Source: CAYZIC01 sp964478335
GTDB taxonomy: Bacteria > Verrucomicrobiota > Kiritimatiellia > RFP12 > DVOR01
Assembly (NCBI GenBank): GCA_964478335.1
Contig: CAYZIC010000020.1
Location: 1-33,680 of the forward strand
Reading direction: 5' to 3'
Length of the DNA stretch: 33,680 nt
Positions 8,653-15,012 of the stretch are shown here, one piece after another. Position 1 is the stretch's first letter, and each line of letters starts with the position of its first letter. The translations under genes and the position numbers were made by a program. The notes under the pieces are model-generated. The model worked only from the letters and a program-made list of their open reading frames with translations. It was not told the DNA's origin and made no database searches.

Positions 8653-8667
8653 GGAGGCATTGCCTCC
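8653..8667. repeat. Compact palindrome, GGAGGC-ATT-GCCTCC
   Basis: Six-base-pair perfect stem with a three-base loop between the EIIA fusion gene and moxR. It belongs to the family of 3-nt-loop palindromes seen in the other spacers (19.3-19.6, 21.1, 30.1-30.5 and 31.4 kb). Confidence 0.8.
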
Positions 8668-8683
8668 GGTCTATCTACTCACA

Positions 8684-9520
8684 CTACTTAATCGACGCAC
8701 GCGTCACCTTGCACAGGGCCTTCCACAGAGCCTCGGGTGTCTCAGGGGTGATCAACGTTTTGCGTTTAGCGGCCTCAGAGAGCGCCGTGCACAGGCCCGA
8801 GACGACACGCAGATAAAAAGAAGCTGCGGCCGACGGGATCATAATCAAAAAGACAATCGAGACTGGCGTACCCGCCTCATCATACTCAAAGGGGGTCTTC
8901 GACACACCGCAGGCGAGCGTCAAGCGGCTCCCCTCGACACCCCGCACGTGGGGGAACGCCAACTGATGCCCCACCGCGGTGCTCAAATCCGCCTCACGCG
9001 CCAAGGCTGCCGTAATCAGCTTGCCAGCTTGCGAGATATAGCCGGCCTCTTCCATTTTGCTCGCCAAGATTTCAATTGCGTCAGCAGCCGAATCGGCCAC
9101 CAAATCGGTTACCATGAGCTCTGGGCCAGAAAATCGAGCAATCCCTGTCTTAGGAGCATCGCGGCGATTGGGAGCCTCGGCAACCCACTTCACACCAGTT
9201 TGCGATTCAAAGAGGAAACGCGCACACATCGGGCAATGTTGACGCACCTTACCCTGGCGCACAGACTGCAAAATCGATGCGGGCAAGCTAGACCCACAAA
9301 CTGCGCAATGACCATTGTGGATTGGTGCCATAAAGGTATGATCGCGCTGCTGAAGCTTGTTGTAAAACTGCTTTACGTCAATCGGCAAGCCCTCCAGAAG
9401 CTGATCTATCTCATCATCAATTTGATCCACGCTCGCTGACTTTTTACTCGTCGCACGATGTTCATCTCGCACCAAGACCAATTCTTGAATACGCAATAGT
9501 GTAACAATGATCTCATCCAT
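8684..9520 (-). CDS. Zinc-ribbon/PTS EIIA (fructose/nitrogen-type) fusion protein
   Basis: A 278-residue two-part protein. Residues 1-110 form a helical, charged segment followed by a four-cysteine zinc ribbon (CAVC...CPMC), resembling the C4-type zinc-ribbon proteins with a coiled coil. Residues ~135-278 form a PTS EIIA type-2 domain: the phosphorylatable histidine lies in GHQLAFPHVRG, matching the family pattern with IPH. The frame is open 18 codons further upstream, but the ATG at 9520 follows AGAGG and a consensus promoter lies just beyond. No EIIB, EIIC, HPr or EI gene is nearby, so a regulatory PtsN-like role is more likely than sugar import. Partner and signal are unknown. Confidence 0.82.
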   Translation of the reverse strand: MDEIIVTLLRIQELVLVRDEHRATSKKSASVDQIDDEIDQLLEGLPIDVKQFYNKLQQRDHTFMAPIHNGHCAVCGSSLPASILQSVRQGKVRQHCPMCARFLFESQTGVKWVAEAPNRRDAPKTGIARFSGPELMVTDLVADSAADAIEILASKMEEAGYISQAGKLITAALAREADLSTAVGHQLAFPHVRGVEGSRLTLACGVSKTPFEYDEAGTPVSIVFLIMIPSAAASFYLRVVSGLCTALSEAAKRKTLITPETPEALWKALCKVTRASIK

Positions 9521-9563
9521 GATAAAAACCTCTTTTTGTATGATTAAGTAAAAATATGCTCTT

Positions 9564-9592
9564 ATTATAGCCATTCAGCCCGAATAAAGCAA
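9564..9592 (-). promoter_or_regulatory. Promoter of the EIIA fusion/moxR operon
   Basis: On the minus strand: -10 TATAAT (9564-9569), perfect consensus, 17-base spacer, -35 TTGCTT (9587-9592). The start codon of the EIIA fusion is about 40 bases downstream. Confidence 0.7.
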
Positions 9593-9697
9593 GCGATTTA
9601 AGGCAAAAATAAGCAAAAAAGTGTACCAGATGTCGAGAGTTGAAAGAGATCACCACTCCTCACTACTCCTCTAGGCCGAACCGTGCGCACGATGAAG

Positions 9698-9810
9698 CTC
9701 AAAAGTGCCACTTTGCTAACTTCTGTGAGCAATAGAGAGCCTTTGGTTGACTCGTCCACAATTAACGAGGAGGATCCCCCTGTCGAGTATCAAGTAGGAG
9801 CACTTTTGAG
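9698..9810. ncRNA. Candidate structured RNA closed by an 11-bp stem
   Basis: CTCAAAAGTGC (9698-9708) is perfectly complementary to GCACTTTTGAG (9800-9810). Inside lie further possible pairings: GACTCG near 9749 with CGAGTATC near 9784, and CTCG/CGAG flanking an ATTAA loop. Strand and transcription are unknown. The long perfect stem with nested helices suggests a folded RNA, but it could also be a relic of an inverted-repeat element. Confidence 0.3.
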
Positions 9811-9896
9811 ATGGCTGTGAAGAGGAGGTGTCGCCCCTCCAGTTAAAATCACATCCTCCTCAAACGCTCGCAAGCAAAGCCCCTTCTCAAGTAGCC

Positions 9897-9999
9897 CCCA
9901 AAGCTAGAGTAACAAATTCAACACTGGCGAAGCTCTGAAGTTAGGGTTTAAGCCGTCGCAATCCCAAAGCTAGAGTAACAAATTCAACACTGGCGAAGC
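9897..9999. repeat. 37-nt direct repeat, two identical copies 29 nt apart
   Basis: Copies at 9897-9933 and 9963-9999 are identical, each beginning CCCAAAGCTAGAG and ending ACACTGGCGAAGC, with a unique 29-nt segment between. The geometry (37 + 29) resembles one spacer of a type II CRISPR array, but there are only two copies, no internal palindrome, no third degenerate copy at 66-nt spacing on either side, and no cas gene in the window. Confidence 0.9.
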
Positions 10000-10004
10000 C
10001 GTAA

Positions 10005-10020
10005 AAAGACAGCTGTCTTT
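10005..10020. repeat. 16-bp perfect palindrome next to the 37-nt repeat
   Basis: AAAGACAG is followed immediately by its complement CTGTCTTT, with no loop. As DNA it could bind a dimeric regulator; as RNA it would form only a tight hairpin. It starts six bases after the second 37-nt repeat. Confidence 0.7.
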
Positions 10021-10193
10021 AGCGTGAGAGTCTGAGGCTGGGGTGAGGATGTGGATGGGGGCTCTTGCATGTGCACGTAATTACTTGATATTATTTATAA
10101 CATCAAGAAGAAATAGCCTATCTAGCAAAACAAGCAGATCTCCTAATTAGCCTAAATACTAAACGGGGGAGACCGATGTTATAGCTTGAAAGG

Positions 10194-10218
10194 AGGATTT
10201 TGGTGACACCAAAGTCCT
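10194..10218 (+). promoter_or_regulatory. Hairpin overlapping a Shine-Dalgarno-like motif
   Basis: AGGA pairs with TCCT around TTTGGT-GAC-ACCAAA. The stem begins inside AGGAGG (10191-10196), so folding would partly mask the ribosome-binding-like site that precedes a six-codon mini-ORF (TTG GTG ACA CCA AAG TCC TAA, 10200-10220). Whether it is transcribed is unknown. Confidence 0.35.
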
Positions 10219-10318
10219 AAAGTCGACGCTAAAAAACCATTGTCGCCTGACGAGGAGGTAGCATTTTTGTCTTTTCGCAGAATTACAATACACGACTTAG
10301 GCAAAAAGGCCAGAACTG

Positions 10319-10327
10319 TGCTATAAT
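10319..10327 (+). promoter_or_regulatory. Extended -10 promoter upstream of rseP
   Basis: TGCTATAAT: a perfect -10 hexamer (10322-10327) with the TG of an extended -10 at 10319-10320. The best -35-like hexamer is poor (TTAGGC at a 19-base spacing), which suits extended -10 promoters. A transcript would have a ~140-base leader before rseP. Confidence 0.6.
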
Positions 10328-10345
10328 GCCTGTTTCTCTGAAAGT

Positions 10346-10377
10346 AAAGTCTCGAGAGTACTCGTAGGCGAGTCTTT
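10346..10377 (+). promoter_or_regulatory. Leader hairpin between the promoter and rseP
   Basis: AAAG-T-CTCG (10346-10354) pairs with CGAG-T-CTTT (10369-10377), leaving one T-T mismatch and a 14-base loop, and is followed by a short T run. It would form soon after the promoter at 10322 and could be an attenuator or the end of a small RNA. The T run is short, so termination is uncertain. Confidence 0.35.
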
Positions 10378-10412
10378 TGGACAACATTTGGGACATCTAG
10401 CCTACTTTGCGC

Positions 10413-10441
10413 TTGTATTTTGCCTTGTATTATGATATAGT
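10413..10441 (+). promoter_or_regulatory. Possible proximal promoter of rseP
   Basis: -35 TTGTAT (10413-10418), 17-base spacer, -10 TATAGT (10436-10441). The -35 is weak (three of six). It lies 36 bases before the rseP start. Confidence 0.35.
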
Positions 10442-10476
10442 AATGGTCTATTTATTTATGAAAGGTCTCTATCTCT

Positions 10477-11922
10477 ATGTTTTTTTTCGCTTTGATTGAC
10501 GCTGTGATGGGTGCGGGTATCGTCGCGCTCTCAATTATTGGCTCTATTTTTCTCTTTAGCTTGGCTGTCTTTATTCACGAATTCGGTCATTTCATTGCTG
10601 CGCGGTTATTGGGGCTCAAGACGGAAGTTTTCTCAATTGGCTTTGGTCCTGCGATTTGGTCTCGTGTGATCGGTGGGGTGAAGTATCAATTCTCTTGGAT
10701 TCCCTTTGGGGGCTATGTATCATTGCCTCAGCTCGATCCGACGGGGATGAATAAGCTCCAGGGAGACACCGAGGGCGAAGTCCTTGAAGAGGTAGCGCCA
10801 TGGAAAAAGATCATCGTGGCAATTGCTGGGCCTGCGGGTAATTTGGTGCTGGCTTTGGTCTGTGCTGCGTCGATTGCGTGGTTTGCACCTGCTGATGCAA
10901 CAGGACGCAGCACGCTTGTGGGCTATGTGCAGCCGGACTCGGCTGCGGATGCTGCTGGCTTGCTCGCTGGAGATGAAATCAAGGCAGTCGACGGCAATGA
11001 GGTGCGTTCTTGGACGGACTTTAAGATCGAGTGCCACCTATTGACGGCTGCGGGAGGTTCGGTCAAGGTGGACGTGATACGTGCTGGCAAGCCGCTTTCG
11101 CTCGACGTACCCGTCAATCTCAATGTCAACAACGAGCTCTCGCTGATTGGTGGATTAGTGCCTGCTCCAGCAAAATGGGGCGTGCAAGGCGTGACAACAG
11201 ATTCACCAGCGGCCAAAGCTGGCTTAGCCCCTGGCGATGAGATTGTCGCAATTAATGGGCAACCGATCCGTATGCATGAGCAGATTGGGGCGCTGACCAA
11301 TACGGACAAACCAATCAAAATAGAGATTTTGCGCGAAGGGATCAGCAAGACCCTCACGATGATACCAGAGTATAACGACACCCTCAAGCGCCATCTCATT
11401 GGCATGGCAACTGGCCTCGTGGTCCAAGTCCCCTATCAGTGGATGGAGGCTCGGACGATTACGGATCAGCTGGCATCGGATTCGCGGTCGATCTTTAGAC
11501 TCTTGCGGGCTTTGACTGCGCCAAAAAACAAGGGAGAGTCGAAGCGTGCCGCTAAAGCAATGGGCGGACCAGTGATGATTGCGGCAGCCTTTTATCAGGT
11601 GGTGCAAACGACTATCTGGAATTGCTTGGGGTTCATTCGCCTGATCTGCATCAACTTGGCGATCCTCAACCTCTTACCCTTGCCTGTGCTCGATGGCGGC
11701 CATGTGCTCTTTGCGCTCTATGCGATGATTTTCCGTCGTAACCCAAACCCCAAGGTCATCAATGCGCTAGTCAATGTCTTTGCCTATCTCTTGATTGGCC
11801 TGATGATCCTCTTTATCTTTCGTGATGTGGTGCGGTTGATCCCTAGCGAGACAGAGATCACAGACATGAGCAAGCCTGCCCAATTCGAACAGCCTGCAGC
11901 ACAACCCGTCCAGGAGAAATAA
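10477..11922 (+). CDS. rseP: RseP-type site-2 intramembrane zinc protease
   Basis: Inner-membrane metalloprotease (M50) that cuts transmembrane substrates such as anti-sigma factors and remnant signal peptides. The 481 residues include the zinc motif HEFGH at 34-38 in the first transmembrane helix, the FGGYV turn near 77-81, two PDZ domains (about 148-210 and 236-295), and the third zinc ligand in the LDG motif at 405-407 (NLLPLPVLDGGH), followed by another membrane helix. Length is close to E. coli RseP. AAAGG is far from the ATG, so initiation may be modest. ispG starts two bases after the stop; rseP-ispG linkage suggests an envelope/isoprenoid housekeeping operon. No anti-sigma factor is encoded here. 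Confidence 0.95.
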   Translation: MFFFALIDAVMGAGIVALSIIGSIFLFSLAVFIHEFGHFIAARLLGLKTEVFSIGFGPAIWSRVIGGVKYQFSWIPFGGYVSLPQLDPTGMNKLQGDTEGEVLEEVAPWKKIIVAIAGPAGNLVLALVCAASIAWFAPADATGRSTLVGYVQPDSAADAAGLLAGDEIKAVDGNEVRSWTDFKIECHLLTAAGGSVKVDVIRAGKPLSLDVPVNLNVNNELSLIGGLVPAPAKWGVQGVTTDSPAAKAGLAPGDEIVAINGQPIRMHEQIGALTNTDKPIKIEILREGISKTLTMIPEYNDTLKRHLIGMATGLVVQVPYQWMEARTITDQLASDSRSIFRLLRALTAPKNKGESKRAAKAMGGPVMIAAAFYQVVQTTIWNCLGFIRLICINLAILNLLPLPVLDGGHVLFALYAMIFRRNPNPKVINALVNVFAYLLIGLMILFIFRDVVRLIPSETEITDMSKPAQFEQPAAQPVQEK

Positions 11923-11924
11923 CC

Positions 11925-13007
11925 ATGCGTCGCCTCTCTCGTCAAATTCATGTCGGAGATGTAGCCATAGGGGGCAATGCGCCAATCTCGGTGCAAACGA
12001 TGGCCAATGTGCCCACCACGGATGTCAAGGCGGTCTTAAATCAAATCGACCAAGTGGCAGAGCTAGGCTGTGATATCTTTCGTGTGGCGGTGCCAGACCA
12101 AGCTGCTGCGGAAGCACTCAAAGTCCTCTGCAAGCAGAGCAAGTTGCCTCTGGTAGCGGACATCCACTTTGATTATCGCCTCGCCTTGCAAGCCATTGAA
12201 GCTGGCATTGACTGCCTAAGAATCAACCCAGGCAACATCGGTGGAGCTGATCGTGTCAAAGCGGTGGTCGATGCTGCGCGCCCTCGCCAAATCCCTATCC
12301 GTATTGGGGTCAATGGCGGTTCTCTCGATAAGGCACTCGTGGCGAAATATGGTTCGGCGACGCCGGAGGCCTTGGTCGAAAGTGCCCTTGCACACATCAA
12401 ACTGCTCGAGGATTTGGACTATCGCGAAATCAAGATCTCGGTTAAGGCATCGGATCTCGCTCGCACCTTGGCAGCCTATCGACTCTTGGCCAAAGCCGTC
12501 GACTACCCGCTACACATTGGCCTAACTGAGGCGGGCACCTTTTTGCGTGGCACCGTGGGTAGCTCGATCGCTCTGGGCACACTCTTGCAAGAGGGCATTG
12601 GCGATACCATGCGCGTCTCGCTCACAGACTCGGTCGCTCAAGAAGTACGCGTTGGTGTCGAGATTTTGCGAGCCTGTCAACTGCGCGACCCTGGTGCCTG
12701 GATCACCTCATGCCCCACCTGTGGCCGCACGCAGGTCAACGTCCAAGCCGTCGCCGAACGCCTCGGCGATGCACTAGAAGCCTTTTATCGCACCCACCCA
12801 ACGGCCAAGCGTCTCCACGTCGCTGTCATGGGATGCATTGTCAATGGCCCAGGCGAGGCGCGCGAAGCCGACCTCGCCCTCTGTGGTGGCAAAGGGGTCT
12901 TTGCCCTCTACAGTCATGGCAAACAGCTCTGCGTCTTGCCAGAGGCTGATGCCTATCAAGCGGTCCTAGACGAGGTTGCCAAAGCAACACTCTCCCCCAC
13001 TAGCTAG
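11925..13007 (+). CDS. ispG: 4-hydroxy-3-methylbut-2-enyl diphosphate synthase
   Basis: Penultimate enzyme of the MEP isoprenoid pathway; a 4Fe-4S enzyme converting methylerythritol cyclodiphosphate to HMBPP. The 360-residue length is the compact two-domain bacterial form without the large insert. The TIM barrel carries ADIHFDYRLAL and INPGNIGG; the C-terminal domain carries the cluster cysteines C263 and C266 (SCPTCGR) and C304 (MGCIVNGPGEA). AGGAG lies at the end of rseP, ten bases before the ATG. The downstream spacer to pdxJ holds a heptamer tandem repeat. Confidence 0.97.
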   Translation: MRRLSRQIHVGDVAIGGNAPISVQTMANVPTTDVKAVLNQIDQVAELGCDIFRVAVPDQAAAEALKVLCKQSKLPLVADIHFDYRLALQAIEAGIDCLRINPGNIGGADRVKAVVDAARPRQIPIRIGVNGGSLDKALVAKYGSATPEALVESALAHIKLLEDLDYREIKISVKASDLARTLAAYRLLAKAVDYPLHIGLTEAGTFLRGTVGSSIALGTLLQEGIGDTMRVSLTDSVAQEVRVGVEILRACQLRDPGAWITSCPTCGRTQVNVQAVAERLGDALEAFYRTHPTAKRLHVAVMGCIVNGPGEAREADLALCGGKGVFALYSHGKQLCVLPEADAYQAVLDEVAKATLSPTS

Positions 13008-13017
13008 CAGTCCACTT

Positions 13018-13045
13018 TCTACATTCTACATTCTACATTCTACAT
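13018..13045. repeat. Heptamer tandem repeat, four copies of TCTACAT
   Basis: Four perfect 7-base units lie between ispG and pdxJ, ending directly before the pdxJ ribosome-binding site (AAGGAG). The same heptamer recurs at 19579-19598. Confidence 0.95.
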
Positions 13046-13058
13046 AAGGAGTACAACC

Positions 13059-13778
13059 ATGAATCCCATTCTTTTAGGTGTTAATATCGACCATGCAGCC
13101 ACGCTTCGCCAAGCCCGTGGCGTGGACTATCCCGATCTTGTCGAGATCGCAGCGCTGACAGAAAAGGCCGGTGCTGCCGGTATCACCATTCACTTGCGTG
13201 AAGACCGCCGCCATATCCAGGACCACGATGTCTACGATTTGCGCCGCAGCCTCACCACGCGCATGAATCTCGAAATGGCCAACAACGCCGATGTCGTCGC
13301 CATCGCATTGGACGTCGGGCCAGACGAAGTCTGCCTCGTCCCCGAACGCCGCCAAGAGCTCACCACCGAGGGCGGGCTTGATGCAGCTGGCCAATTCGAA
13401 GAACTCCTCCCGACCGTGACCGCACTCAAAAATCGTGGCATCGAGGTGAGCCTCTTTATTGCGCCGGATGCCATTCAGATTGCTGCAGCCGCAGAATTAG
13501 GCGCCCCTTATATCGAATTGCACACTGGTGCCTATGCCAATGCCGTCGGCGCAGAATGCGAAGCTGAGCTCGTGCGTTTGCACGAAGCCGCCGCCTACGC
13601 CGACACCCTCGGTCTCAAGGTCAACGCCGGCCACGGCCTCACCGCTGAGAATGTGAAACCACTGCTCGATATCCCCAACCTTGACACCCTCAATATCGGT
13701 CACAGCATCATCGCTCGCGCTGTCGTTGTCGGCATCAAAAAGGCCGTCAAGGAAATGCTCGCAGCCATCGAGCGCTAA
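13059..13778 (+). CDS. pdxJ: Pyridoxine 5'-phosphate synthase
   Basis: Cytoplasmic enzyme that condenses 3-amino-2-oxopropyl phosphate with deoxyxylulose 5-phosphate to pyridoxine phosphate in the DXP-dependent vitamin B6 pathway. The 239-residue TIM barrel matches the family length. Residues matching known catalytic positions are visible: H45 in ITIHLREDRR, E72 in MNLEM and H192 in NAGHGL; the N-terminal GVNIDHAATLRQARG is diagnostic. Strong AAGGAG precedes the ATG. DXP is also the first intermediate of the MEP pathway that feeds IspG, so the neighbours draw on the same precursor. Confidence 0.97.
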   Translation: MNPILLGVNIDHAATLRQARGVDYPDLVEIAALTEKAGAAGITIHLREDRRHIQDHDVYDLRRSLTTRMNLEMANNADVVAIALDVGPDEVCLVPERRQELTTEGGLDAAGQFEELLPTVTALKNRGIEVSLFIAPDAIQIAAAAELGAPYIELHTGAYANAVGAECEAELVRLHEAAAYADTLGLKVNAGHGLTAENVKPLLDIPNLDTLNIGHSIIARAVVVGIKKAVKEMLAAIER

Positions 13779-13800
13779 CCCATCACCCTAGGAGCCAATC

Positions 13801-14193
13801 ATGTGTATTGTCCATCTCTCATTTCTTGCTGTTATCGCCGCCCTGGCGATGACGACGGGATGCTCATGGTCGCGCAACAAAATCAACGATACCACGATCG
13901 TCTCTCGCCAACAGCTCATCCAAGTAGGCACTACGCCGATCGCAGATGTGCCTAGTATCTTGGCGGCTGCGCCAAGCGCAATTGTTCCCCTACCCTCGGG
14001 AGGCAATCAGTACAGCTTTGTCTTCGGCGATTCACGCACCAATGGCCTCAACCTTATCCTCTTCAACTTCGCTAAGACTAACCTCGTGACCAGTGCCATC
14101 TACATCACCTCTGACAAAGACGGCATCGTTAACCACGTGAGCCAATCACACACCGCCGACCCTGAGTGGCAATGGTGGCCCTTTGGAGAATAA
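13801..14193 (+). CDS. Small lipoprotein 1 of a tandem triplet, BamE/SmpA-like
   Basis: A 130-residue predicted lipoprotein: signal MCIVHLSFLAVIAALAMTTG followed by the lipobox cysteine (MTTGC). The body contains a divergent GxTxxxVxxxL motif (VGTTPIADVPSIL), a Tyr/Phe-rich strand and an edge strand plus turn (AIYITSDKDGIVNHVSQSH), in the order expected for the BamE/SmpA fold. It ends ADPEWQWWPFGE, nearly the same tail as the third gene of the triplet. AGGAG precedes the ATG; it follows pdxJ by 22 bases. Specific function unknown; family resemblance is inference from short motifs. Confidence 0.75.
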   Translation: MCIVHLSFLAVIAALAMTTGCSWSRNKINDTTIVSRQQLIQVGTTPIADVPSILAAAPSAIVPLPSGGNQYSFVFGDSRTNGLNLILFNFAKTNLVTSAIYITSDKDGIVNHVSQSHTADPEWQWWPFGE

Positions 14194-14197
14194 GGCG

Positions 14198-14614
14198 ATG
14201 CGCTGTGCCCGCCTATTACCATTGATCGGCCTCACCCTACTCTCGGGGTGCATGGTCAAGCATACCTCAGCCAATCAACAAGTCCGCTCCACGGATTTCT
14301 CCTGGATCACACCGGGCCAAACCACGCGAGCACAAATCATCGGCCGCATCGGCCCGCCGCCACCTTTTGGCAGCAAAAACCAAACACAACTCGCCATACC
14401 TCCCAATAGCCTGCACTATTTAGCCTTTGACGAACGCCTCCGCGTCCTCTCCCTCGGCTACATCTTGTCCGTTAATTTTATTTGGGGCTGGGGTGATTCA
14501 AGTGAGGACATCTACATTTGGTTTGACCAGACAGGCACCGTGCGTCGCATTAGCCACACCCGTCAAGACGATGATACCATCTCCGTGGTGCGTTTCCAGG
14601 AGGCACAGCCATGA
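14198..14614 (+). CDS. Small lipoprotein 2 of the triplet, BamE/SmpA-like
   Basis: A 138-residue predicted lipoprotein: signal MRCARLLPLIGLTLLSG then Cys (LLSGC). The motif ITPGQTTRAQIIGRIGPP matches the BamE/SmpA helix-turn pattern (GxTxxxVxxxLGxP), followed by a Tyr-rich strand and IYIWFDQTGTVRRISH. A TTG start 15 bases upstream is possible, but the ATG at 14198 is preceded by GGAG at nine bases and gives a clean signal peptide. It starts four bases after the first lipoprotein stop and overlaps the third by four bases, so the triplet is probably translated together. Outer-membrane placement is plausible. Confidence 0.78.
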   Translation: MRCARLLPLIGLTLLSGCMVKHTSANQQVRSTDFSWITPGQTTRAQIIGRIGPPPPFGSKNQTQLAIPPNSLHYLAFDERLRVLSLGYILSVNFIWGWGDSSEDIYIWFDQTGTVRRISHTRQDDDTISVVRFQEAQP

Positions 14615-15003
14615 AGCACCTAGCTATCACATTGCTCTGCCTACTCCTCATTGTCACGACTGGCTGTACAACCAATCGTGTCGGCCCCCCCCAGCTCACA
14701 GATTTCCCATCCCTAGAGATTGGTATGCCCATGCAAGCGGTCATTGCACAACTCGGCAATCCTCTCATCACCAAGCAAGCCACCTCGGGTCAAGAGTTCT
14801 TCTATTATCAGCTCATCCAAACGGCAGGAGGCTCCTGGCGCGTGGGATACAGTATGATCAACTTTGCAAGCCTAAGCCGCACCAATACCACGGTACGTGG
14901 CCTCCTACTCACCTTTGATGCCACTGGCTCGCTCATCTCAATCACCCACGACATCCCTTGGGTCGCTGACCCCGAGTGGTCGGCAACCCCCTTCGGCGAA
15001 TAA
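14611..15003 (+). CDS. Small lipoprotein 3 of the triplet, BamE/SmpA-like
   Basis: A 130-residue predicted lipoprotein: signal MKHLAITLLCLLLIVTTG then Cys (VTTGC). LEIGMPMQAVIAQLGNPL is the clearest BamE/SmpA-type motif of the three; FFYYQL and LLLTFDATGSLISITHD follow in the expected order, and the protein ends VADPEWSATPFGE. AGGAGG precedes the ATG, which overlaps the second lipoprotein stop (ATGA). The shared architecture and tail indicate that the three arose by tandem duplication. Partner unknown; BamE itself is part of the outer-membrane beta-barrel assembly machine. Confidence 0.8.
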   Translation: MKHLAITLLCLLLIVTTGCTTNRVGPPQLTDFPSLEIGMPMQAVIAQLGNPLITKQATSGQEFFYYQLIQTAGGSWRVGYSMINFASLSRTNTTVRGLLLTFDATGSLISITHDIPWVADPEWSATPFGE

Positions 15004-15012
15004 TCCCTAATC

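Larger units (their letters stand above)
9593..10321. other. Long non-coding divergent intergenic region
   Basis: Roughly 730 bases with no coding frame of protein length on either strand, between the divergent promoters at 9564-9592 and 10319-10327. It holds an 11-bp inverted repeat enclosing nested stems (9698-9810), a GGAGG/CCTCC hairpin (9824-9840), a 37-nt direct repeat (9897-9999), a 16-bp perfect palindrome (10005-10020), an AT-rich hairpin near 10084-10107 and a stem at 10194-10218. Several GGAGG motifs occur on both strands. I could not match it to RNase P, tmRNA, SRP or 6S RNA. Confidence 0.6.

Noticed and set aside
8540..9439. A 299-codon plus-strand frame opposite moxR and the EIIA fusion gene
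   Set aside because: It is antisense to two genes with clear family motifs, has no recognisable domain, and its composition (Arg/His/Leu-rich) is that of a shadow frame.
9706..9745. Possible tracrRNA anti-repeat for the 37-nt repeat
   Set aside because: The plus strand starts with GCCA and ends with CTTTGG as the repeat complement does, but the middle needs several gaps and the match is too weak.
9593..10321. RNase P, tmRNA, SRP or 6S RNA gene in the long spacer
   Set aside because: None of their conserved sequence blocks or the CCA-type 3' end was recognised on either strand.
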